From Qipengyuania xiamenensis (GTDB lineage Bacteria > Pseudomonadota > Alphaproteobacteria > Sphingomonadales > Sphingomonadaceae): a stretch of 64,000 bases of DNA. The position numbers were made by a program, and so were the translations under genes. The notes under the pieces were generated by a model. It did no database searches and was not told the origin of the DNA. It saw nothing but the letters and a program-made list of their open reading frames with translations. Within the stretch, counting starts at the first letter, position 1; each line of letters opens with the position of its first letter. The stretch is taken from contig NZ_JAIGNM010000001.1 in assembly GCF_019711495.1 (NCBI RefSeq), forward strand, positions 930,001 to 994,000, in the 5' to 3' direction. Positions 34,983 to 43,121 of the stretch are shown in pieces.

Positions 34983-36152
34983 ATGACCAAACTGCCCGAA
35001 GCATCCTGGACGAAGCGCGAAGACCTTGCCCAGCTTGTCGCTGCGCTGGAGGCTGCCAACGCACGCTATGTCGGCGGCGCCGTTCGCGATACGCTATTGG
35101 GCAAGGACATCCACGATATCGACATCGCGACGTCGCTCCTGCCTGCGGACGTGATCGACCGCTGCAAGGAAGCAGGTATCCGCACGGTGCCGACGGGGAT
35201 CGACCACGGCACGGTAACCGCGATCCTGCCCGACGGACCGGTCGAGATCACCACCCTGCGCCGCGATGTTTCGACCGACGGCCGCCGCGCGACCGTGTCA
35301 TTCGCCACCGAGTGGAAAGAGGACGCATCGCGCCGCGATTTCACGATCAACGCGCTCTATGCCCATCCCGAAACTCTCGAGATCAGCGACTATTTCGGCG
35401 GCGTGGAGGATCTGAAGAACGGCCGCGTGCGCTTTATCGGCAATGCGCGCGAACGCATCCGCGAAGATCACCTGCGGATCCTACGCTACTTCCGCTTCCA
35501 GACGCGCTTCGGCGACGCATGGGATGACGAGGCTACCGGCGCGTCGAGCGAGCTGGCCTCCACCCTGAAGGGCCTCAGCCGCGAACGGGTGGGCTGGGAA
35601 TTGCAGAACCTGCTCGGCCTGCCCGACCCCTCGCCCACGGTGTTCAAGATGCGCGAACTCGGCGTTATGCAGGAAGTGCTGCCCGAATGCGGAACGCGCG
35701 AAGCGGAGAAGCTAGCCGAGCTCGTCCGGCAGGAACGCGAATACGGCATTGCGCCCGATGCCATGCGCCGCCTCGCCGCGATCATCCCGCCAGTGCCGAG
35801 CCTTGCGCAAGCCGTCTCCGCGCGCCTGCGCCTCTCGCGCGCCCAGCGCGAACGCCTGTCCTGCGTGGCCGAGCGCGACGCCAACGACAGCCAGCAGCCG
35901 CTTGCCCTCGCCTATTACGAGGGCGTGGAATGCGCGCGCGACCGCCTCTTGCTGACCCGTGCCGATCCCGGCGCGCTCGAAGGCTGGGAGGCTCCGCAGC
36001 TCCCCCTCAAGGGCGGCGAAATCGTCGAGCGCGGAGTGGGCAAGGGCCCGCAGGTCGCGCGAATCCTCCAGTCGGTGGAGCGGCGCTGGGTGGATGAAGG
36101 ATTCCCCGATCGCGACCGTGTTCTGGCCATTCTGGACGAAGAATTGCCCTGA
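34983..36152 (+). CDS. CCA tRNA nucleotidyltransferase
   Basis: Adds or repairs the 3' CCA end of tRNAs (or polyadenylates, in some homologues). The class II nucleotidyltransferase head shows YVGGAVRDTLLGKDIHDIDI (about 28-47) with the DxD metal site, RRDFTINALYA (about 119-129), and the neck motif EDHLRILRYFRFQTRFG. The 389-residue length matches alphaproteobacterial enzymes. A hairpin terminator follows. Confidence 0.93.
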   Translation: MTKLPEASWTKREDLAQLVAALEAANARYVGGAVRDTLLGKDIHDIDIATSLLPADVIDRCKEAGIRTVPTGIDHGTVTAILPDGPVEITTLRRDVSTDGRRATVSFATEWKEDASRRDFTINALYAHPETLEISDYFGGVEDLKNGRVRFIGNARERIREDHLRILRYFRFQTRFGDAWDDEATGASSELASTLKGLSRERVGWELQNLLGLPDPSPTVFKMRELGVMQEVLPECGTREAEKLAELVRQEREYGIAPDAMRRLAAIIPPVPSLAQAVSARLRLSRAQRERLSCVAERDANDSQQPLALAYYEGVECARDRLLLTRADPGALEGWEAPQLPLKGGEIVERGVGKGPQVARILQSVERRWVDEGFPDRDRVLAILDEELP

Positions 36153-36169
36153 CCGGCACTTTCGGTTTC

Positions 36170-36197
36170 CAAAGCTGAAACAGCATCTTCAGCTTTG
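36170..36197 (+). terminator. Hairpin after the CCA transferase gene
   Basis: A perfect 10-bp inverted repeat, CAAAGCTGAA and TTCAGCTTTG, with an 8-base loop lies 17 bases after the stop. The T run is weak (TTTGCTT), so termination may be partial. A second small inverted repeat follows at about 36202-36216. Confidence 0.5.
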
Positions 36198-36407
36198 CTT
36201 AAGCTGCAGTGCAGCATAACGGCCCCCAAGCGCGGTTGCGATTTTTCGTCCCGCTTGCCATAGAGCGTTCCGCTTACCCCGGAGGGGGGCACGCGGATCA
36301 TCTCGGGACTTCCACTCTCGTCTCCGCTCTTTCCATTTTGGTCGTTCGTGACGCGTCTTGCCGCGGGTCGCGAAACTATAAGTTGAATACATCTAGGAGT
36401 TCGTCAC

Positions 36408-36989
36408 ATGAAATTCGCTAAGCTGGCCGTTGCCGCCGTCGCTCTCGCCGCAACCCCGGCCCTCGCCAACGAACAGGTTGCTGCAGGCGCCGTCGTCACC
36501 GGCCCCGAAGGCAATGAAGTCGGCACGATCGTTTCGGTCGAGAATGGCCAGGCCGTGCTCGACACCGGCAAGCACAAGGTTCCGCTTGGCGTCGAAATGT
36601 ACGGCCAGGGCGAAGCCGGCCCGACGATCACCGTCACCAAGCTCCAGCTCGACGACATGATGGACGCGCAGCTCGCTGAAGCTGCTGCCAAGCTCGACGC
36701 AGCCCTCGTTGAAGGCGCAGCAGTCGTCACCGCCGAAGGCCACCCGTTCGGCACCATCTACACCGTCGACAACGAAGGCATGGCCATCGTCCAGAACGAC
36801 GACGGCATCGTCACCCTCGCTCGCGACAGCTTCGCTGTGACCGCTGAAGGCGCGCTGATGGTTCTTTACAACCACGCCGACCTCGCCGCGAACATGACGC
36901 CGGTTGCCGAAGGTGCGGAAATCCTCACCCCGGCACAGGCCCGCGCAAAGCAGGCTGAAATGGCTGCTGGCGACGACGCCGGCGAATAA
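36408..36989 (+). CDS. Exported protein with two PRC-barrel-like repeat units
   Basis: A 193-residue exported protein: signal peptide MKFAKLAVAAVALAATPALA, then two related units, AAGAVVTGPEGNEVGTIVSV at about 25-44 and VEGAAVVTAEGHPFGTIYTV at about 101-120, each followed by a turn and a short strand. The pattern (G-x-V-V-x-x-x-x-G-x-x-x-G-T-I) resembles PRC-barrel strands duplicated within one protein. A helical Ala-rich linker joins them and an acidic tail ends the protein. AGGAG lies seven bases before the ATG and TATAAG is near 36378. Codon use is strongly biased to C-ending codons, suggesting high expression. Function unknown. Confidence 0.7.
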   Translation: MKFAKLAVAAVALAATPALANEQVAAGAVVTGPEGNEVGTIVSVENGQAVLDTGKHKVPLGVEMYGQGEAGPTITVTKLQLDDMMDAQLAEAAAKLDAALVEGAAVVTAEGHPFGTIYTVDNEGMAIVQNDDGIVTLARDSFAVTAEGALMVLYNHADLAANMTPVAEGAEILTPAQARAKQAEMAAGDDAGE

Positions 36990-37032
36990 GCCGAACATCG
37001 GTTCCCTGGAGCCACCGTTTCAGGGTCGCAAG

Positions 37033-37070
37033 AGGCCGGAAGTGCACATGCGCTTCCGGCCTTTCTTGTT
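37033..37070 (+). terminator. Intrinsic terminator after the duplicated-unit protein gene
   Basis: AGGCCGGAAG (37033-37042) pairs with CTTCCGGCCT (37053-37062). The stem extends inward with a wobble pair to an ACAT loop. TTTCTTGTT follows. It lies between two convergent genes. Confidence 0.85.
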
Positions 37071-37117
37071 GGGTACGGATGGCTATCGACTGAGGTCGAT
37101 AGCGCACTCGACAAAGA

Positions 37118-39412
37118 TCAGAACTTGTTGTCGCGCGGGAAGCCCTGCGGCGGCAGGCGTCCGGCCCCGCCGCGCGCGACCTTCCACTGCCACATCTCGG
37201 TTTCGGTGCGGGTGCGGTCGCCCTTGCCGCCCATGGCCCAGCTGAGGCCATCTTCCATTTTGAAAGTAGTCGCATCGGACAGGCCGCCGTCGCGATAGTT
37301 CTGAAGCTTGTTGCCCTGCCCCTTCGCAAGGCGCGGCAGTTCCTCGAGATTGAAGACGACCAGCTTGCGGTTCTCGCCTACCACGGCGACGTGATCGTGC
37401 GCCTTGTCGATCGGACGCGCGACGACGAGCTTCACGCCGTCCTTCACATTCATCACCTGCCGTCCCTTGCGGGTTTCGGCGAGCATCTGGTCGGTCGTCA
37501 CGGCAAAGCCCTTGCCCGTACTGGCGGCGAGCAGGACTTCCTGCCCTTCGCGGTGGACGACAACCGATACGATCTGCGCCGCCCCGTCGATGTCGAGCGT
37601 GTTGCGCACCGGTTCGCCGAAACCGCGCGCGCCCGGCAGCTTGTCCGCACCCAGCGTAAAGACGCGCCCGTCGTCTCCGATGAGCAGCAGCTTGTCGGTC
37701 GTCTGGGCGTGGAGCACGAAGGCAGGCCCGTCGCCTTCCTTGTACTTGAATTCCTGGTCGAGCGGCAGGTGGCCCTTGGCCCCGCGCACCCAGCCCTTTT
37801 GGCTGAGGATGACCGTCACCGGTTCCTTCTCGATCATCGCCTCCATGCTGAATTCGACCGCCGGAGCAGCCTCTTCGATGGTGGTGCGACGCGCGCCGAG
37901 AGCAGTGTCTTCGCTATATTCTTTGCGCAGGGCATTGAGATCGCGCTTGAGACGCGTGCGCTGGCGGGCGGGACTGCCGAGCAGCTTCTCAAGCTCGTCC
38001 TGCTCCTTGAGCAGCTCGTCCTTCTCGTTACGTAGTTGCATTTCTTCCAGCTTGCGCAAGCTGCGCAGGCGCATGTTGAGGATCGCCTCGGCCTGCCTGT
38101 CGGTGAGCTTGAATTCCTGCATCATCACCGGCTTGGGCTCGTCCTCGGTGCGGATGATCTCGATCACGCGGTCGAGGTTGAGGAATGCGATGATATAGCC
38201 TTCGACCAGCTCCAGCCGCCGGGCGATCTGGTCGAGCCGGTGCTGGCTGCGGCGCTGGAGGATGTCGATCTGGCTGGCGATCCAGTTGTCGAGCAGCTCC
38301 TTCAGCCCCATCACCATTGGCGTGCGCGTGTGGTCGAGCACGTTGAGGTTGAGGCCGAAGCGCGTTTCCATGTCGGTGAGCTTGTAGATGCTCTCTTTCA
38401 GGAGTTCGGGATCGACATTGCGGCTGCGCGGGACGAGCACGATGCGGATCTGCTCGTCGCTCTCGTCGCGCACGTCTTCGAGGATCGGCAGCTTTTTGTC
38501 GGCGATCGCCTGCGCGATCTGTTCGATCAACTTGCCCTTGGCGACCTGGTAGGGAATTTCGGAAATGACCAGCTGCCACTGGCCGCCGCCCAGCCGTTCG
38601 ATACCGGCCTGCTTGTCTTCGTCCTTCTCCGCTTCGGCCGCGTGGAAGCGCCCGCGCACGCGGAAGGACCCGCGCCCGGTTTCATAGGCGTGGCTGATCA
38701 CCTCTGCGCTCTCGGGCACGACGCCGCCGGTGGCAAAGTCCGGCCCCTTGAAAATCTCCATCAGCCGCGCGTGTTCGACATGCGGATTGTCGATCACTTC
38801 GAGCGTCGCGTCGACGATCTCGGCGACGTTGTGGCTGGGGATATTGGTCGCCATGCCCACCGCGATCCCGCTCGCGCCATTGGCGAGCAGGTTGGGGAAG
38901 AGGCCCGGCATGATCTCCGGCTCTTCTTCCTCGTTATTGTAGGTCGGGATGAAATCGACCGTGCCCGCGTCGAGGCCTTCCATCAGGCGCATCGCCGTCT
39001 TGGTCAGGCGCGCTTCGGTGTAGCGGTAGGCGGCGGCGTTATCGCCATCGATATTGCCGAAGTTGCCCTGCCCCTCGACCAGCGGATAGCGGAGCGCAAA
39101 ATCCTGCGCGAGACGGACCATCGCATCATAGGCCGCAGTGTCGCCATGCGGGTGATATTTACCGATCACCTCGCCGACCACGCGGGCAGACTTCTTGAAC
39201 CCACTCGCCGGGTCGAGCTTCAATTGGCGCATGGTCCACAAGAGGCGCCGGTGAACCGGCTTCAACCCGTCGCGAAGGTCCGGCAGCGAACGCGCCGTGA
39301 TCGTCGATAGCGCATACACGAGGTAGCGCTCGGAAAGGGCGGAATCAAAGGGTGCATCGACGATGGCGTCGAAGGGATCGGCGCCGGAATCGTCCATCTC
39401 GGTAGTGGCCAT
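37118..39412 (-). CDS. parC: DNA topoisomerase IV subunit A
   Basis: Breakage-reunion subunit of topoisomerase IV, which decatenates daughter chromosomes. The 764-residue protein shows RSLPDLRDGLKPVHRRLLW (about 42-60), the quinolone-target segment GKYHPHGDTAAYDAMV with Thr and Asp at positions equivalent to E. coli Ser80 and Glu84, and the active-site Tyr in AAYRYTEARL (about 130). The C-terminal DNA-wrapping region is short and lacks a GyrA box, which favours ParC over GyrA. The Thr/Asp pair is likely natural variation. It is divergent from the PfpI gene. Confidence 0.93.
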   Translation of the reverse strand: MATTEMDDSGADPFDAIVDAPFDSALSERYLVYALSTITARSLPDLRDGLKPVHRRLLWTMRQLKLDPASGFKKSARVVGEVIGKYHPHGDTAAYDAMVRLAQDFALRYPLVEGQGNFGNIDGDNAAAYRYTEARLTKTAMRLMEGLDAGTVDFIPTYNNEEEEPEIMPGLFPNLLANGASGIAVGMATNIPSHNVAEIVDATLEVIDNPHVEHARLMEIFKGPDFATGGVVPESAEVISHAYETGRGSFRVRGRFHAAEAEKDEDKQAGIERLGGGQWQLVISEIPYQVAKGKLIEQIAQAIADKKLPILEDVRDESDEQIRIVLVPRSRNVDPELLKESIYKLTDMETRFGLNLNVLDHTRTPMVMGLKELLDNWIASQIDILQRRSQHRLDQIARRLELVEGYIIAFLNLDRVIEIIRTEDEPKPVMMQEFKLTDRQAEAILNMRLRSLRKLEEMQLRNEKDELLKEQDELEKLLGSPARQRTRLKRDLNALRKEYSEDTALGARRTTIEEAAPAVEFSMEAMIEKEPVTVILSQKGWVRGAKGHLPLDQEFKYKEGDGPAFVLHAQTTDKLLLIGDDGRVFTLGADKLPGARGFGEPVRNTLDIDGAAQIVSVVVHREGQEVLLAASTGKGFAVTTDQMLAETRKGRQVMNVKDGVKLVVARPIDKAHDHVAVVGENRKLVVFNLEELPRLAKGQGNKLQNYRDGGLSDATTFKMEDGLSWAMGGKGDRTRTETEMWQWKVARGGAGRLPPQGFPRDNKF

Positions 39413-39452
39413 GAGGTTCGCCCTACCAGAGGCACGGCTCGCCTACCAATGC

Positions 39453-39478
39453 GGAACGGTGCACTTTCCCCACACGTT
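39453..39478 (+). promoter_or_regulatory. EcfG-type general stress promoter for the PfpI gene
   Basis: GGAAC (39453-39457) and CGTT (39475-39478) are 17 bases apart, matching the EcfG consensus. The predicted start is near 39486, about 25 bases before the ATG at 39511, and GGAG at 39500-39503 serves as the ribosome site. Confidence 0.65.
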
Positions 39479-39510
39479 GCATGGGTAACACGAAATCAAG
39501 GAGTTACCTC

Positions 39511-40068
39511 ATGACAAAACACGTAATGATCCTCGCCACCAACGGCTTCGAACAGTCGGAACTGATGAAGCCGAAGGCCAATCTCGAAGACGCCGGTTTC
39601 GAGACCACCGTCGTGAGTCTCGAAAAGGGCGAAATCACCGGTTGGAAGGACAAGGACTGGGGCGACAGCGTCAAGGTCGACAAGACGGTCGATGAAGTAT
39701 CCGATTGTTCGGGCTACGACGCTCTGCTCCTGCCGGGTGGCCAGATGAACCCCGATATCCTCCGCATGAACGAGCGCGCGATCGCTATCGTCCGCGAATT
39801 CAATATGGCGAACAAGCCGGTCGCGGCAATCTGTCATGCACCGTGGCTGCTTGCAGAGGCCGACATCATTAAGGGCAAAACCGTCACCGCATGGCCCTCG
39901 ATCCGCACCGACCTGAAGAATGCAGGCGCCAACGTGGTCGACACCGAAGCGGCAGTCGATGGCAACCTCATCACCAGCCGTAACCCCGACGACATCCCCG
40001 CGTTCAGCAAGGCGCTGATCGAAATGCTGGGAGAAAGCGTCGAGAAACGCGAGCTCGAATCCGCGTAA
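39511..40068 (+). CDS. DJ-1/PfpI family protein (type 1 glutamine amidotransferase-like)
   Basis: A 185-residue DJ-1/PfpI protein. The catalytic nucleophile is Cys108 with His109 in AAICHAPWLLAEAD; LLLPGGQMNPDILR gives the backbone oxyanion site, and an N-terminal Glu (FEQSEL) fits the family. Members act as stress proteases, glyoxalases or deglycases; the activity here is not known. An EcfG-type promoter directly upstream makes it a probable general-stress gene. A strong terminator follows. Confidence 0.9.
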   Translation: MTKHVMILATNGFEQSELMKPKANLEDAGFETTVVSLEKGEITGWKDKDWGDSVKVDKTVDEVSDCSGYDALLLPGGQMNPDILRMNERAIAIVREFNMANKPVAAICHAPWLLAEADIIKGKTVTAWPSIRTDLKNAGANVVDTEAAVDGNLITSRNPDDIPAFSKALIEMLGESVEKRELESA

Positions 40069-40088
40069 ATTCGATCCCATCGAAACAC

Positions 40089-40126
40089 GGAACCCCGTTG
40101 CCCACCGGCAGCGGGGTTCCTGCTTT
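40089..40126 (+). terminator. Intrinsic terminator after the PfpI gene
   Basis: GGAACCCCG (40089-40097) pairs with CGGGGTTCC (40112-40120). The stem continues inward through a wobble pair to a six-base loop. TGCTTTT follows. Confidence 0.85.
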
Positions 40127-40163
40127 TGGGGACCGATAAGGGCGCGACAGCATTGGGTAAGGC

Positions 40164-41876
40164 ATGGGGACCATTCAAAGAAACATCGCCACCGCGCTAC
40201 TCGCTGTATTCGCTGCGCTTTTCGCCGTTCAGGCACAGGCGCAGTCGGACCGCACAGTCGCAGAAGGTTCGCAAGCCTATGTCTACGAGGTGGAACAGCT
40301 GGAGACGGTCACCCCGCCCGGCGCGCTTCCCCTCGATCTAGATACGCCGATGGGACTGATGGAAAGCTTCATGTCCGCCGGCGAAAAAGGCGAATGGAGC
40401 GATGCTGCTGCCGCGCTGGATCTTGCCAATATCGACCCTGCCGAACGCGATGCCGAACAGCTTTCCGCCCAGCTTTACGACCTGCTTCACCGCTCGCTTT
40501 CAATCGGCTGGACCAGCCTGCCGGACCGCCCCGATGCAGTCGACACGAACACCAGCAGCAAGGATCCAATGGCGGGTGTTGCCCGCCGTTCGCTGACGAT
40601 CGGATTCCTTGACCTCGAGAACCGCGCAGTGCCGATCAGGCTGGCACGGGTGCAGGCACCGGACGGCGAACCGGTATGGGTTTTCAGCCGTCAGACTGTC
40701 GAGAATGTCCCAGCGCTCTACGAAATATACGGTCCGACCAAATTCGAAAAAAGCCTGCCCCCGGCGCTGCGCAAACAGGCCTTCTGGACCTTGGCGTGGT
40801 GGGAAGTGATCGCACTGCCGCTGATCCTGCTCGCCGGCGCGCTCGCTGCGGCCCTGACCTATCTCGCGATCAACCGCATGAGGGATCGGCAGGACGAGGA
40901 CACCAAGCTATTCGGGGTCCTGCAGGCGATCCACCTGCCGGCAACGCTGCTTGCCTTTGCAGGAACGTTTGCACTGGTCCGGACGACATTCTTCAAGCTC
41001 TCGGGTCCGGCGAAGGACCTGCTCGACCCGCTGCAGCTGATCCTCATCATCGCAGCCATCGTCGGAATCGCGCTTTCCGTGATCGAGGCCCTGTTCGACT
41101 TCGCGACGTCGCGTCGCACCGACGAACTCGAAGCGCCCGGCAATAACGAGGATCGCAATTTCTACACCAAGATGAGCGCGATCCGCCGCATCCTGACCGC
41201 GGTGATCCTGCTCGCGGGCATCGGCTTCGTGGTGATGGCGAGCAATCTGTCGAACACGCTCGGCTTCTCGATCATCGCCTCTGCCGGCGTCCTCGGCCTC
41301 GTGCTTGTCTTTGCGGCACGGAAGATACTTGGCGACATCATGGCCAGCGTTCAGATCGCCTTTGCGCAGACCGCGCGGATCGGCGATGCGATCCATTATG
41401 ACGGGCAATGGTGCTTCGTCGAAAAGATCGGCTTCACCCACCTGCGCCTGCGCACCTGGGACGAACGCCGGGTCATCGCCCCGGTGAGCGACTTCACCAG
41501 CGACAGCTTCGAGAACTGGACCAAGCAGGATGCCAGCCTGATGATGCATGTCGAACTCGAGCTGGATAATCGCGCCGATGTCGACAAGCTGCGCGGGCCG
41601 TTCCGCGAGTTCGTCGAGAATGACGAGGACGTGATCGACCCCGAGGACGCCGTCTGCGAAGTCGTCGCACAGGACGCGCGGGCCATGACGGTCCGCTTCA
41701 TGGCCCGGGCAGAGGACCCCAAGTGCGGCTGGGCCATGCATTGCCGCCTGCGCGAACACATGCTTGCCGCCGCATCACGCCTCGATGCAGCAGCCGGAAA
41801 CGAGCCGACGCCGGCCTACCTGCCCCGCGAACGCGAGGTACGCATGGACCTCGCCCGCGAAGACGAAGCATCCTGA
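40164..41876 (+). CDS. MscS-family mechanosensitive channel
   Basis: A 570-residue MscS-type protein with signal peptide (MGTIQRNIATALLAVFAALF...AQA), a periplasmic domain (about 30-205), and about five helices from residue 210 on. The pore-lining helix and adjacent beta domain are recognisable in VLGLVLVFAARKILGDIMAS (about 376-395) and RIGDAIHYDGQWCFVEKIGF. The cytoplasmic domain runs to about 540. It likely releases solutes under osmotic downshift or has a specialised role; the large periplasmic domain sets it apart from minimal MscS. It follows the PfpI terminator, so it has its own promoter. Confidence 0.87.
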   Translation: MGTIQRNIATALLAVFAALFAVQAQAQSDRTVAEGSQAYVYEVEQLETVTPPGALPLDLDTPMGLMESFMSAGEKGEWSDAAAALDLANIDPAERDAEQLSAQLYDLLHRSLSIGWTSLPDRPDAVDTNTSSKDPMAGVARRSLTIGFLDLENRAVPIRLARVQAPDGEPVWVFSRQTVENVPALYEIYGPTKFEKSLPPALRKQAFWTLAWWEVIALPLILLAGALAAALTYLAINRMRDRQDEDTKLFGVLQAIHLPATLLAFAGTFALVRTTFFKLSGPAKDLLDPLQLILIIAAIVGIALSVIEALFDFATSRRTDELEAPGNNEDRNFYTKMSAIRRILTAVILLAGIGFVVMASNLSNTLGFSIIASAGVLGLVLVFAARKILGDIMASVQIAFAQTARIGDAIHYDGQWCFVEKIGFTHLRLRTWDERRVIAPVSDFTSDSFENWTKQDASLMMHVELELDNRADVDKLRGPFREFVENDEDVIDPEDAVCEVVAQDARAMTVRFMARAEDPKCGWAMHCRLREHMLAAASRLDAAAGNEPTPAYLPREREVRMDLAREDEAS

Positions 41877-41937
41877 CCGGCTCCACGCAGGCCCCGGCAT
41901 GGCAGAATTCCCGTGACTTGACGCAGACTTGATTTGC

Positions 41938-41952
41938 GATACGTTGTAACAT
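41938..41952 (+). promoter_or_regulatory. 15-base motif shared with the tonB upstream region
   Basis: GATACGTTGTAACAT here and GATATGTTGTAACAT at 48061-48075 differ by one base. Both lie a short way upstream of envelope protein genes (47 and 32 bases before the starts). The half sites ATGTT and AACAT form an inverted repeat in the tonB copy. It could be an operator or include a -10 (TAACAT). Confidence 0.45.
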
Positions 41953-41999
41953 TCACGTCACACAGCTTCGTGGGACGTGATTGAACGGGGAGAGTTTCG

Positions 42000-43037
42000 A
42001 TGAGAGCACGTCATGCCATGCTGGTAGGTCTTTCGACGATTGCGCTTGCTTCCTGCGGGCAGTCCGAAAGGGAGCAGCACGTCACTGAAAGGGTGACGAC
42101 CGTCGACGTAGAGGAGCCGGCCTCGGACGCCCCCGCGAACGAGTTCGGCTTTTACGAAGCGCGGGAGGAGGGAATCTTCTCTGGCTCGCCGCCTCCTCCT
42201 GAGCCCCGTCGTATCTCTCCTCCCCCGCCCGCTCCGGCGCCGGCCACCGTTCCCGGCCAGCCCGTGCCGGGAGAAGATACCTCGATTTCCGTCAGCATGC
42301 CGCAAGTCGCCTATACCTATTCCTACGGCTTCCGCGTCCCGGCAAACGTCATCCGGCCACTGCAGGAGCGCCATGCCGACATGTGCGAGGCCAAGGGGCC
42401 GCAGGTCTGCCGCATCGTCTCGATGAATTCGGAAGAGATGGAGGGCGATTATGCCTACGGTAGCCTGCGCATTGCCATCGCCAGCAGCGAAGCGCGCACT
42501 TTCGGCAAGGCGCTGACTGCGGCCTCGAAAGGCATGGACGGCGAACTCGTTTCCTCCTCGATAGATGGCGAAGACCTGTCGAAGAAGATCGTCGACACCG
42601 AAGCCCGCCTGCGCGCCCGCACGGTGCTGCGCGACCGGCTGATGGAGGTGCTGCGCAACCGCCAGGGCACCGTCGCCGAACTGGTCGAGGCCGAACGCGG
42701 CGTCGCCAAGGTGAACGAGGAAATCGACCAGGCGCGAAGCTGGCTGAACGAAATGCGAGGTCGGGTCGCCTATTCGACGATGACGCTCGAATATGAGGCG
42801 GGCACGCCATCACAGGGCGGTTTCGCCGACCCAATCCGTAACGCATGGGGTTCGCTCGCCTCGATCCTCGGCAATCTCATCGCCTTCCTGATGGTCGTCG
42901 GCATCGTCGTCATCCCCATCGGACTGATCATCTGGGGCGCAGTCCGCCTGTTCAAGCGGATCAAGCTATCGACCGGCATTGGCGACGATGGTTGGCTCCC
43001 ACCGACGGATAAGCCGGACGAAACGAAGGCGGATTAG
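42000..43037 (+). CDS. DUF4349 lipoprotein
   Basis: A 345-residue envelope protein. The signal MRARHAMLVGLSTIALASC gives a lipobox with Cys19. A proline-rich segment (SPPPPEPRRISPPPPAPAPA, about 62-81) precedes the DUF4349 domain, which contains a long coiled coil (about 190-265, e.g. LVEAERGVAKVNEEIDQARS). A late membrane helix (ILGNLIAFLMVVGIVVIPIG, about 289-308) and a short tail close the protein. The family is widespread and of unknown function, linked to the envelope. It shares an upstream 15-base motif with tonB. Confidence 0.85.
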   Translation: MRARHAMLVGLSTIALASCGQSEREQHVTERVTTVDVEEPASDAPANEFGFYEAREEGIFSGSPPPPEPRRISPPPPAPAPATVPGQPVPGEDTSISVSMPQVAYTYSYGFRVPANVIRPLQERHADMCEAKGPQVCRIVSMNSEEMEGDYAYGSLRIAIASSEARTFGKALTAASKGMDGELVSSSIDGEDLSKKIVDTEARLRARTVLRDRLMEVLRNRQGTVAELVEAERGVAKVNEEIDQARSWLNEMRGRVAYSTMTLEYEAGTPSQGGFADPIRNAWGSLASILGNLIAFLMVVGIVVIPIGLIIWGAVRLFKRIKLSTGIGDDGWLPPTDKPDETKAD

Positions 43038-43121
43038 TGCTGACTGGAGTAAGCGACGAATCACGTCGCCGTACGATTTTCCCAGGTTTAGCAGGGTGCC
43101 GACAGCTCGGTTGAGCAGACG

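Noticed and set aside
37650..39412. Reading the topoisomerase subunit as GyrA or as carrying quinolone-resistance mutations
   Set aside because: The short C-terminal region without a GyrA box favours ParC, and Thr/Asp at the Ser80/Glu84 positions are common natural residues in this group.
43053..43069. Small hairpin between the convergent DUF4349 and Sel1 genes as a terminator
   Set aside because: The stem is only six pairs and the T run is eight bases away, so support is too weak.
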